A stretch of 64,000 nt of DNA, from NCBI GenBank assembly GCA_000697355.1, contig JNEN01001241.1, positions 1-64,000 on the forward strand, read 5' to 3'. The position numbers and the translations under genes were made by a program. Below are positions 54,163-64,000 of the stretch, piece by piece; within the stretch, counting starts at the first letter, position 1, and every line of letters starts with the position of its first letter. The DNA is from Syncephalastrum monosporum B8922. Lineage: Eukaryota; Mucoromycota; Mucoromycetes; Mucorales; Syncephalastraceae. A model generated the notes under the pieces. That model was not told the DNA's origin, made no database searches, and saw only the letters and a list, made by a program, of their open reading frames with translations.

Positions 54163-54698
54163 TTACTGGCCACCGGTCAGAAGGCCGACGATAGCATCCA
54201 CCAGCTGGAGGACGACGTTGACGAGAGGCTGCAGGACGCCGGCAAGCAAGGGGCCAAGGACGGGGATCGCATTAAGAATGCTCAGCAGCTGGGCAACCAG
54301 GCCGTTGAGGAAATCCGTCACGGCGTTGCGCATCTCGGCCATCTCTGGATAAAATAAACATGGCATTCATTATCAATAGCAGGATCTTTATATAGATATA
54401 TAGATAACATACGGGGGCCGAGGTTTCTGAAGTCCTCAATAGTGCAGGCACGGTCCTCAGCAGCACAGGTATCAAGGGCGGCACGGAGGCTGTGGCTGAG
54501 GCTGTTGGCAGTCGTGACGAGGCGTGCGACTTGACGGCGGTGCTCAGGGTGGATGAGATCCGCATCCGTCGAAGGCGCGGCCGAGGCAGACGCAGACACC
54601 GACGAAGCAGCAGACGAGGCCTGCATGGGCCGCACTGCAGCAAAGGCGCTCGACACGCAAAAGACAACAAAGAGACAGAAAAGAACGGCAGAACGCAT
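54163..54698 (-). CDS. Small secreted protein with hydrophobic C-terminus
   Basis: Exons 54698-54413 and 54344-54163 give 155 aa. The signal peptide is residues 1-~21 (MRSAVLFCLFVVFCVSSAFA). A Ser/Ala-rich spacer and a helical region with two Cys follow (LDTCAAEDRACTIEDFRNLG). The second exon encodes a Leu/Val-rich helix-rich tail (LLSILNAIPVLGPLLAGVLQ). It may associate with membranes or surfaces; no family recognised. A TATA-like TATAAATA lies ~40 nt upstream. Confidence 0.65.
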
Positions 54699-56210
54699 TA
54701 TAGTGGTTGGGTAGAGGGACGCTACATGTCTACCGGGTATTTATACACACATCTTTATTTGCTGGTGTCTGAGCAATGCGAAGAACGCATAATGCATTAC
54801 TACGGGTGTTATTTTTTTTTTTTTTTTCCTGGGACAGTGAAAATTCCCTCCATACCAGTGAGCGGGTCATGTACCCGGTGAGGCGGGACTGACAAGTGGA
54901 TACGCCCGAAAAATTACTTGAATAAGAGCCGACCGGGTGCTTGGTTGTATTAAGAACCGATGCAGTTTGGCTTGAGGTTACCAGCTATGGTACGCGGGTA
55001 ATTTTTTTAACGGACCTGCGTACACTCAAATGGACAACAATCAACCTTAACTTTTTATTTCTTGTTTTGTAAAGACCACATTCTTCTTTGGGAGCATTCT
55101 CCTTGGGTTAACCTACAGTTGCGATGAAAAGGCTCTATGGACTTCCGTTCCACCCCCCCTCCCTATGCAGCTCAGGGTCTTATGCAGCGCAACAGATCGA
55201 CGATGGAGCGAGGGAAAGGCTTTTCTCCCTAGATGCCCACTACCATTTTATCTCAGGAGAAACCCTGTACATACTCTATGGCGACGACAGAAAAGAGTGA
55301 AGACGTGTAGATCGAAATAGTAACTGCCGCGATACTGTTGTGAGGCAATGCACTTGTGCATTTTTGGCCTTGAGTGCATTATACGGCGTCAAAATCCTCT
55401 TCTTGAACCAGGTAGTTCGCAAGGCATGTTTCTTGTTCAAAATGTGGATAGACATGAGGGGCTAGATGGTTCTCCTCCCTCATGCATAGCTGTAAGATGA
55501 ATCTACTACAGGTGCATACCAAAACAAAAAATAAGGCCCTGTGTTGCCACCGGATAATTTTTATTGTTGCAAATGTATGGATGTGCCCAGACTGTGCACT
55601 CACATGCACATCTCTTGAGTACACTTATCCAGGGCTCAATGACCAATTCAATACCTTAGACATGTCGTTGCTATGTGATGGTATCATTGCTGCTTTACTA
55701 CACCGTGCTATATGCATCATGGTTCATGGGTAGAAAGCGATTGTATAGTGGGATATATACTATATAGAAAAAATAACCTTTTTGAAGCGTATAAGCGAAT
55801 CGATTACGCACATACATACCCCATTTCCTCACATGTCCCAGAGATAATTTGACATGGAGTAGCAAACATTGAGCTATCGAGATATCTTCAGGGACACCAG
55901 CCATTTGGTATGTCAAGTATACGGAGACAGTACTTGGGCCATTGGAGGCCTAATCTTTGTTTCGCGTGCGCGCTTTGTCTGTCTATATTTTGCACGCATG
56001 ACGACAGTCTTGTACACCCTTTTTCCCATCCCTCACTCCATGCTTGTTGTGTTGTCATGGAACAACTAAACCATCGAGCCGTTCACATGACACGTGAGAG
56101 CTCATCGTACTTAACATCTCGGACTACGAATTCATCGAATTTATTCTTGCTTAATTCTGACAGCATGTCGTCATACTGGCGATCATCTAATCGAACCCAA
56201 GTCCTGCTGC
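54699..56210. other. Intergenic, no supported gene
   Basis: AT-rich with a T-run near 54813. A minus frame at 55379-55624 ends in an acidic Cys-containing segment but has no model. Nothing else seen. Confidence 0.45.
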
Positions 56211-56694
56211 TTATTGGCGGACCGTGTAAGGTGCAGTGTTATCGCGGATGTGTTGAAACATGAAACTTTTGGCGAGATCGACGCCTTTGACCATCACCAG
56301 GTTGCTGATACCATCACTCGGCGCTTGCTTGTGAAAATTAGTCGAAATCTTGTCCAGAGCTGCACAGACGTTCAAAAAGAGAGGGATAGGTTATATATAC
56401 GGAATACAATACTTCTTTGCTTGTGTACATACAGCGAATAAAAGCCTCTGTGTCTTCGGGGCGAATGGACTTTGTGCGGGATTTCTCGGCAAGCACGCGC
56501 ATATTTTCAGCAGCTTCAGCGAACTGGGCATGGACCTCGTCATAGTCGTCGGGAGAGTACTTTGGGTTGCCCGAAGCAGGCTGGACACCCGCACTAGGTC
56601 CTTGTTCAGCGGCCGTAGGAGGTGCAGCGAGCACACCCGAGATTTGCAGAACAAAGGCTACGAAGAGCAGAACGATGGCAAAAGAGAAGCGCAT
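56211..56694 (-). CDS. Small secreted protein, two exons
   Basis: Exons 56694-56433 and 56359-56211 give 136 aa. The signal peptide is residues 1-~23 (MRFSFAIVLLFVAFVLQISG). The mature part is helical and charged: YSPDDYDEVHAQFAEAAENM, then TEAFIRSLDKISTNFHKQAP, then LVMVKGVDLAKSFMFQHIRD. There are no Cys in the mature part. A TATATAAAG box lies near 56760. No family recognised; it has the same general layout as 54163-54698 (signal peptide, one intron) but no clear sequence relation. Confidence 0.65.
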
Positions 56695-58140
56695 TATGTT
56701 TGTTTATGAGAGTTATGTGCGTAGGAAGCGAGATGCCTCTTGTGAGTACAACAAACGCTCTTTATATACCTTGTAGATATCATGCTCGACATTCCAGGTG
56801 CAGTAGTACAAAAGTCACGTCCTGCACAGAGAAAGTGAAGTCCCTCCTCTGAAGTTAGGAGTACCATGCGGGGAACTTATCGGCATCTTCACCTCCTGCC
56901 ACCAAGGCACATACTGATTTTTGACATTCGTAAATACAAAATTCTATAAGATATATGCGTCATACCTACGGATAATGGCTTCATCTGGATTTGAGAGCCC
57001 CTTCGTAATTCAAGTGTTATGCTCTGCATGCCATGTCATCCGTCATTGAATGGCAAACAGAGAGCCAGGTAGGGCTCAGGCGAACCGTTAGTTCCTGCAT
57101 AATCGGTGGTTGACTTTCTCCTGCCTTGGACGACCCGCAAACGAGGATTGGTCATTCAGCACCCCTAGTCCCTTTGATGCCGCTATGAAGCAGGTACTCA
57201 TGCGGAGTGTGTTCATCCAAGCCTGCCGGAAGAGATGCCATTCTGTTGTCTTTGTACGTGTTCTCGCATGGCTTTCCAGAATGGATACTTTTATTTGAAA
57301 GAAGCCGGCTCACTTGGTGATACAACTTGTCCTCATATTATTCAGGAACACAAAAAGTTGGAAGTGCATGACGGCATAAAATCCAGAAAATGCTTCGCTT
57401 CTGCATGCCAACATCAGTCGTACTGTTCACATCATGCTCCCGATTAATGGGTTCCAGGCCAAAGAAAAAAAATTGAGACGACTACATCGTTATGTAGCCA
57501 TCACCTAGGCATAATATCCTATTCACGTATTTCAATTCGGTTCCTTGACAGCATTGAAAAGCTAACTGAATGCTTTACCGATGCAACTTGACTATCAAAT
57601 TAGTCTCTATAGTACTACATGAGATCAGCTTTATAGTTCCTCCAGGATGGTGCGAACGATACAAAGGAAAACCCTCCTATTTGCTGAGAAAACTGCATGC
57701 GATCGCGGGCCCCAATATTCCCAATACCATACGTTACGTTACATCGATTGAGGCCCCCTTTTTATGAGCTGCACGGCGCCGTCGGCTGCATTCAGCTTCT
57801 TTGTTGATGGCGTAATATTCCTACGCGTTGCATTATAAGGCCAATAACCCCAGACGTGAGAGAATACAAAAACAAAGCATTAAGGAGACCTCTTTTTTTG
57901 TGGGATAGGAACGGACTTAGATAGTGAATAATCATTGTACCTATTGGTGCAGAACCTGCTTCTTGTAATCAGATAGTAGACCAGATGCACCGTCTGTGCA
58001 GACTGTTAACAACTGACACACGGCGAGCGTCTCCCTTTCATCTCATCAGCCCATTGCACAGTTGCATTCCATTAAGGGACAAGTATGTATTAATTATATG
58101 TAAAGGATAGTAACGTAAAATACAAATAAATAAGCCTCTA
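56695..58140. other. Intergenic, decayed frames only
   Basis: Two overlapping plus-strand frames at 57110-57447 could be a frame-shifted remnant (PHIIQEHKKLEVHDG). No identifiable family and no RNA gene recognised. Confidence 0.4.
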
Positions 58141-58896
58141 TTATGCCAAAGCTGTTTCAGCATTGTTAAGAGATGGGATACGCGGGAAAACCAGATAGTA
58201 CTGCCGAAAAAAGGTACGATGAGTCGTGTGTCTCAGCTGACGATTCATGGGGGGTCGACTTACAAAGGATGCCCAGCCAAGGATACCAAAGAAGGTGCCG
58301 GAGAGGAGCTCGAGGTGGCCATGGAAATACACGGCGGTCATGAGAAGCATCCACCACCACAAGCCGAGCAGGCCCGCCACAAAGTACTGCGACGGCTTGT
58401 TGTTGCGCTCTTGCAGAAGCGGGGGGATTTCTTGCCAGAGAAAGAGGCTGGAGTAGATGAGCATGAAGCAGTGGCCCGAGACGTCGTGGCCGCCCGTCCA
58501 TTGGCCGCCGAGCTTGCGACACGTGGCCTGCGCTAAAACGCCGATCATGGCCTGCTCTTGCTGGACGCACATGCCGCCCGAGGCGATAAACACCCGGTCA
58601 ATCACACTCGGGCCAAAGCACCACTGGGTCATCAGGAACCAGTACAGCGTGATCGCGCTGTAGCGTAGCCAGACTTTGCGGTGCGTCGTCAGGGTGCTGG
58701 CGAGGGCGACGGTTGTCCAGAACCAGCCCAGCTTGACAATGTACTGATTCAGGACATTGTGCTTGTCATTGAAGAAGAATGGGGTGGGCCACCAGGCGCT
58801 CGTCACGTAGCCTAGAAACACAGTAAGGCAATAGGCCACGGCGAGTGGCCACACCCGCCAGGACCAGGAGGGTGCCAGTGACGACGAGGAGGTCAT
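58141..58896 (-). CDS. FIT/Scs3-family lipid droplet protein
   Basis: Exons 58896-58264 and 58200-58141 give 230 aa. About six membrane segments are visible. The family signature GGHDVSGHCFMLIYSSLFLW contains one conserved His, and YFHGHLELLSGTFFGILGWA the second. FIT proteins are ER acyl-CoA diphosphatase-like enzymes (lipid phosphatase fold) needed for lipid droplet budding and ER homeostasis (family knowledge). The intron was placed because it joins GWASF to YYLVFPRIP, giving a family-like end; reading through the 63-bp intron would also stay open. Confidence 0.88.
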   Translation of the reverse strand: MTSSSSLAPSWSWRVWPLAVAYCLTVFLGYVTSAWWPTPFFFNDKHNVLNQYIVKLGWFWTTVALASTLTTHRKVWLRYSAITLYWFLMTQWCFGPSVIDRVFIASGGMCVQQEQAMIGVLAQATCRKLGGQWTGGHDVSGHCFMLIYSSLFLWQEIPPLLQERNNKPSQYFVAGLLGLWWWMLLMTAVYFHGHLELLSGTFFGILGWASFVSRPPMNRQLRHTTHRTFFRQYYLVFPRIPSLNNAETALA

Positions 58897-60228
58897 GGAA
58901 TAAGCAGTGCCCTCTGTCTCTTTTTTCCTTTTGCTTTGTAAATGTTTCTTTCGCCGAAAAAGGCGAATTTCAGCAGAGTCTGTGTCACCACGTATAGCAG
59001 GTAGGACGATTGAACAAATGCCCTAAATAGGCGTCTCTTTCTTTCTACCTGGTCAGAAACGCTTTCCATCTCCCAACTTACTGAAAACCTCTAATCATGT
59101 TCTCTCATGCTGATATTTCATTCTTATTGCTATTATTGGTGCCTTTGTCTCCGTCTCCTCATAAAGGCACCGGGCATGGAAATGACACAAGTGGCTGCTG
59201 CTGTTGGAGTGCTATCTTCCAGGTTTGTAAGGAACCGGCTTGCAGACCTGGGCCGGTAGCTGCTGATGCTATGACATCCGTCTTGTGAGTGCGCGGTAGA
59301 GACGGAATAGCAAAGAACGAGTTGATTACAGTGGAGGCATCGCAGACGGTCCTGTTATCATGACTAGTTTTTTGGTTGCTTTCGGCATGGATAACCTCGG
59401 CCGGAGACGGCTTTCTCGATTACGAAATACTGTTACAGGGTGTCTCTTCCCAGTATATTAAGCTACAATATACCATGACGCCCGGAAGACTCGTAGCGTT
59501 CTCTCGCACTATCAGCATTTCTGACGATAGTCACACAAACTTTGGATCGCTGCACAACTTGTATTTGTCTATAATGTGATATAATTTACAACCTTGCTTC
59601 GAAATCTTCCTTTGTCGCTCTGTTCGACACCATCATTATCCTCTTTGGTCTCTCCGGAAAAAGCACTCTCCTTGAAATACTGTTAGTATCTATCAACGTG
59701 CTGTGCACTAGGTTTCTAGAATGGAGCTTACCTTTATACACAACAGCAACGAAACATAATAGTGACGAATCCGTAAAAAGACTTGTGATTGCCACCTTCA
59801 AGTATGAGTATATACTACAATGTAATTCCTTGGCTGACTATGAAGAAGCGAATGTAGATAGTATGGCCATATGTAGGATTACTATGGTGATCCAACAACC
59901 TAGCTATTGCATAAAGTCGTTCAGGTGGTGGTTGGTCTCCATATTCGATATCGATATCCAGTACAAGCTGGTTTCCTGCTCGCCGGCCCTTTTGTGAGCA
60001 GCAAGACTGAAGCGCAGGAGATCAGTCGCACACTGAGGGGCACTCACGTTGATGACTTTTAAAATCCGGACCTCAGGTATTACACAAGGCAGCGAAAACC
60101 CCTTTCCAAAGGATATCTTCATTTGTCGTCGGGATTCAAAAAGACCTCCAAAAGGAAGCACCTTTTTTTTTTTTATTCTTACTTTTTCTCCTTCTCTCAG
60201 GCTGACTTGCCTACGAGACGCGTTGTAC
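58897..60228. other. Intergenic upstream of SIN3
   Basis: Short plus frames at 59097-59288 and 59376-59579 have no recognisable features. A 3' region rich in pyrimidine (60170-60200) immediately precedes SIN3 and may be its leader. Confidence 0.45.
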
Positions 60229-63200
60229 ATGTCGTCGCCACCGCATCCACATAGTCATTCTGGGTAAGGCTTCATACTTACGATTGGCGTGAGCGCATAC
60301 TCATTCTTTGAATTATGACAGGCTTCCTGGGAGTCATACGTCTCAAGCCATGGGCAGTGGTTCGTCGCCTCCGCCTTCCAGCAGCAGCTATGGCTCGCAT
60401 CGCCCGCATGACACCAACTACAGCAGCCCCCCCCCGCCGTACCTCATGTCCACTCCTCCGCCGCATCCGCGTCTGGGCGCCGATCCCTACCGATCGTCGG
60501 ATCGATCGATGCCAAGCAGCAGTTTTGCTGGGTCGGCCATGACAACGACAAGCAGCAGCAGTCCGCATTACTCGCACCCCTCACGACACCCGTTCGCAGG
60601 GCCTTCGCCTGTGCACGGTGCGCCTTACCACCCACCCACGTCCTACCCGATGCCTTACGAGGCCCACCCGCATAGTCCGGCAGCGGCTCAGCCCTACCAC
60701 CCCCATTCGCACTCGCACCCGCACCCGCACCACCCACATCATTCGGCCTCCTCTTCTTCGCCCGCCTTGCCCCCGCCGTCGTCTTCTTCTAGCCAGCCCG
60801 ACCAGCCCTACACCTCACATTCCCAGCCCCCACAGCAACAGCCACCCCAGCAGCAGCAGCAGGCGCCGCCGCCGTCTTCGTCCACATCCTCGCAGCCACA
60901 GCAACAGCAGCAGCAACAGCAGCAGCAGCAGCACTCGCGTGATAATTCCGGATACCGCCCTTTGAATGTCCGAGACGCCTTGACCTACCTGGATCAAGTC
61001 AAAATGGAGTTTTCTGACCTGCCCAACATTTACAACCGATTCCTGGATATCATGAAAGAATTTAAAAGCCAAACGTAAGAACAAAGAGAGAGAGAGAGAG
61101 AAAGAGAGAACGAGAAAAAGAAAGAAAGGAAAAAAAAAAAAGCAATGTTATCTCATTCATGATAATATATTATATTTTAGTCTAGACACGCCCGGCGTCA
61201 TTGAACGCGTTTCAATGCTCTTCCATGGTCGACCCGAGCTGATATCGGGCTTCAATACGTTCTTACCGCCTGGGTATTACATCCAGTGCACCTCAGACCC
61301 GAGCGTCGTGCGCGTCACCGCTCCCAATGGCGTGGTGAGTACGATCCATACCGCGCCCCGTACGGCTCAACCGCCACCGCCACCGCCACCGCCGCCGTCG
61401 CATCCCCCGCCTGTCCCGCATTTGCCGCCCGCGCACCACCCCGCGGCCGCGTCCGTCCCGCCACCCCGCCCGCCGCGGTCCGCACCCGGCGCGGCTCAGC
61501 CCATGCCGCCTCAGTATGCGCCTCCTCCACCCCACATGGCGGGCTACCACTACCCGCCCTCGCATCCGTTACCCATGCCATACCAGGAAGAGGAAGACGA
61601 AGAGGACGACGAGCGCGATTCGCCGATGGAATTCAACCATGCCATCACATATGTGAACAAAATCAAGGTAGGAAGAGAGAGAGAGAGAGAGAGAGAGAAA
61701 AGAAAAGGCACGACGCAAGCAGAGCGTGTTTGGCTCAGGTTGAATTTTTCTTTGTAGAACCGCTTTGCGGACGAGCCAGAGAAATACAAAAAGTTTTTGG
61801 AAGTGCTCCAGACGTACCAGAAAGATCAGCGGCCCATCCAGGAGGTAAGAAAGATAAAACCAAAAAAAAAAAAAAAAAAAAAAAAAAAGAAAAAAGAGTC
61901 TGGCCACACATGTCAGACCGATGACACAAGATGGATGATTGACCTCCTACGGGATAGGTGTATGCTTTCGTGCAATATTTGTTTGATGGTGCTCCCGACC
62001 TTTTGGAAGAGTTCAAGCAATTCCTTCCTGACATCACAGGGCAGCCTGCTTCCGCTCTCGATGAAGGACCGTACTATAGAGGCGAGAATGCCAATCGCCG
62101 TATGGGGAGCCCGGTATCGTCGATTGCACCGACCGGTAGACGAAAACGCGTGACAGTAAGCTTTTCCCAAAGGCGTCCTTTGATCGCACTCACCTCATTT
62201 TCTTTGCATAGCAAACAAAGAAATCCAAGATGAAACGCACCGACAGCGCTACCGACGAAGACTACAGCGAGGTCCCATACGCGCAACCCGTATCGGCGTT
62301 TGACACCACCCAGCCGGACGTCTCGCTCGAGGAAGTCGAGCTGTTTGACCGCATCCGCAAATACATTGGAAACAAGCCGTCTTACGAAGAGTTCTTAAAG
62401 ACCCTCAACCTCTATACCACCCAAGTCATCGATCTCGATACGCTCATCGTCCAGGTCCAGAGCTTCATCGGCAACAACAAGGACCTCTTTGAGTGGTTCA
62501 AGTTCACGGTCGGGTACGATCCCAAGGACCGTGCCATCGAGCGACCGCGCCGTATCATTCCCAAGCCGGATCTGCATCGCTGTCAGACTGTTGCAGACAG
62601 CCCCAGTTATCGACTGGTTTCAGAAGAGGTAGGCTATCGCCGCAAGTCGCTCCCAGGTCTCCTGCGTGTGTGTTTGGTATACTAACTTGTGCGCTTGTTT
62701 TCTATCTTCTTAGTGGCAACATCAGCCATGTTCGGCGCGTGATGAGCTCTGCTGGGAAGTGCTCAATGACGAGTACGTGTCGCATCCGATCTGGGCGAGT
62801 GAGGACAGTGGTTTTGCCGCGTCGCGCAAGAACCAGTACGAAGAAGCAATGCATCGATGCGAGGAAGAACGGTAAGTCAGAGTGAAGCGCGATTTTGGGA
62901 GATATCCTCCCCTCCCCCCGCCTTTTTTTTTTTTTGATCCAATCTGGGCATAGATATGAGTATGATCTCAATATCCAGGCCAACCAAAACACGATTGCCT
63001 TGATGGAGCCACTCGCTAAGCAAATCGAAGAGATGAGCGTCGAAGAAAAGGCCGCGTTCCGTCTGGGACCTGGTCTGGGTGGCCAGACGCGGTCGATCTA
63101 CGAGCGAATCATCAAACGCGTATACGGCAAAGACGCCGGCGCGGACGTCATTGAAATGCTATATGAAAACCCAGCTCATGCAGTGCCGACTGTGCTGAAG

Positions 63201-64000
63201 CGCCTCAAGCAGAAAGGCGAGGAATGGAAGAAGGCCCAGGTACGTCATGGAGAGAGAGAGAAAAAAAAAGGGATGGTTTGTCTTTGCTCACCCGGAAGAT
63301 AAATCTATGTAGCGGGAATGGAAGATTGTATGGCGCGAGATGGACGACAAGAACTTTTACCGGTCTTTGGACTACCAGAGCATCACGTTCAAGAGCACCG
63401 ATCGCAAGGCGCTCGCGCCCAAGGCACTCACGGCCGAGATTGAAAATACCCGACAGCTGCAGCTCGAGTCGCTCAAGCCCAATGATGAAGAACCGAAATA
63501 CCAGCTCCAGTACGCGTTTGAGGACGTGGACGTCTTTAAAGACGTCACGCGCATCGTGCTTTCCTTCATTGAACGGCAGCATGCGTACACCAACAATGAC
63601 CGGCGGAAAGTGCGCGCGTTCCTCAGCACGTTTGTGCCCTTGTTCTTTGACGTTGAGGACGTCCTGCCCGAGGGCGCGAACCACTACTCGGATGACAACG
63701 AGGACGACGACATGGTCGAAGACGAAGAGCAGTCGACCTCGTCCGAGACCGAGAACGGCGGGACCGGGGGCAGTGGCGGGGGCGGGGGGGGCTCTGAGTC
63801 CGAAGCCGACAAGCGAAGTGAGTCACCCGTCACCAAACAGCGGCAGCAGCGCCGTAGCCGAAAGAACCGGGCGGCCAAGAGCCAGCAGGAACTCGACCTC
63901 CTGCGGGATGTCCTGACGCGCGACACCAAGGCCACCGAGGAAGACAACGAGGACACGGGCACGGACGAGGCCGAGTCCGAGGCCAAGGAGCGTCCTGTGA
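60229..64000 (+). CDS. SIN3: SIN3 transcriptional corepressor, partial at right edge
   Basis: Exons so far: 60229-60263, 60322-61074, 61181-61667, 61758-61844, 61958-62155, 62212-62628, 62714-62871, 62954-63239, 63313-64000 (open). A long Pro/Ser/His/Gln-rich N-terminus precedes three PAH domains: PAH1 ([20 protein letters not shown] to FNTFLPPGY), PAH2 ([16 protein letters not shown] to EEFKQFLPD), PAH3 ([20 protein letters not shown]). The Sin3 histone-deacetylase-interacting region follows ([20 protein letters not shown] and [20 protein letters not shown]), then a later acidic/Ser/Gly linker. Scaffold of the Rpd3-type HDAC complex in the nucleus. The frame is still open at base 64000. Confidence 0.93.
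60906..60932 (+). repeat. Polyglutamine tract in SIN3
   Basis: A CAG/CAA run just before the PAH1 domain encodes about a dozen Gln, following other Gln/Pro and Ser runs. Confidence 0.8.
61863..61888. repeat. Long poly-A run inside a SIN3 intron
   Basis: An A run of about 26 in the fourth intron (61845-61957). It is intronic and upstream of the acceptor. Confidence 0.8.

Noticed and set aside
60444..60737. Minus-strand Gly/Ala-rich frames opposite the SIN3 N-terminus
   Set aside because: Shadow of His/Pro/Ser codons on the plus strand; SIN3 exons continue in phase through this region.
1..64000. CRISPR arrays, operons, ribosome binding sites, rRNA genes
   Set aside because: The genes are spliced and eukaryotic; no regularly spaced repeats or rRNA-like sequence were seen.

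Overview
The window looks like nuclear DNA of a filamentous early-diverging fungus, most probably Mucoromycota (Mucorales-like). The evidence is short GT-AG introns of roughly 45-110 nt, compact genes on both strands, many homopolymer and microsatellite tracts, and fragments of repeat families I recall from Mucorales. Species cannot be decided from the sequence alone. All gene models were spliced by eye from reading frame, splice sites and family resemblance.

Region 1 (1-11.6 kb) is a large inverted repeat. Arms 1-3614 and 7995-11624 flank a 4.4 kb spacer. Each arm carries a secreted thaumatin-like protein gene, a tiny secreted-peptide gene and a start-less relative of that peptide gene. The spacer holds a MITE-like palindrome, a small repeat-family ORF, a truncated hAT transposase and two roughly mirror-placed fragments with a YARKS motif. 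In the outer ~2.9 kb the arms are nearly identical. Divergence rises abruptly at the predicted signal-peptide cleavage site of the small peptide. This is the most unusual part of the window.

Region 2 (11.8-24.6 kb) is housekeeping DNA: LAMTOR1-like Ragulator subunit, NmrA-type NAD(P)-binding protein, HPP-family membrane protein, Caf16-type ABC ATPase, NMN adenylyltransferase divergent from a TEN1 telomere-capping protein, an Mms2-type ubiquitin E2 variant, and a CCDC90/Fmp32-type mitochondrial coiled-coil protein.

Region 3 (24.6-39.1 kb) starts gene-poor. It then carries a 262-aa orphan, a KRE6-like membrane stub, a small spliced ORF, a cysteine-rich zinc-binding protein, a short MRE11, and a long seven-exon coiled-coil protein.

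Region 4 (39.1-48.7 kb) is repeat-rich: three decayed Tc1/IS630 transposase fragments, pieces of a dispersed nuclease-like family, and a duplicated decayed 5' end of the adjacent Hsp70-like gene.

Region 5 (48.8-64 kb) holds the intact Hsp70-like ATPase gene, convergent with an MGMT-like DNA repair gene, then COX10, two small secreted proteins, a FIT/Scs3 lipid-droplet protein, and the first 3.1 kb of coding sequence of the SIN3 corepressor, which runs off the right edge.

The housekeeping genes do not form one pathway; neighbouring genes share promoters or 3' ends only by position.
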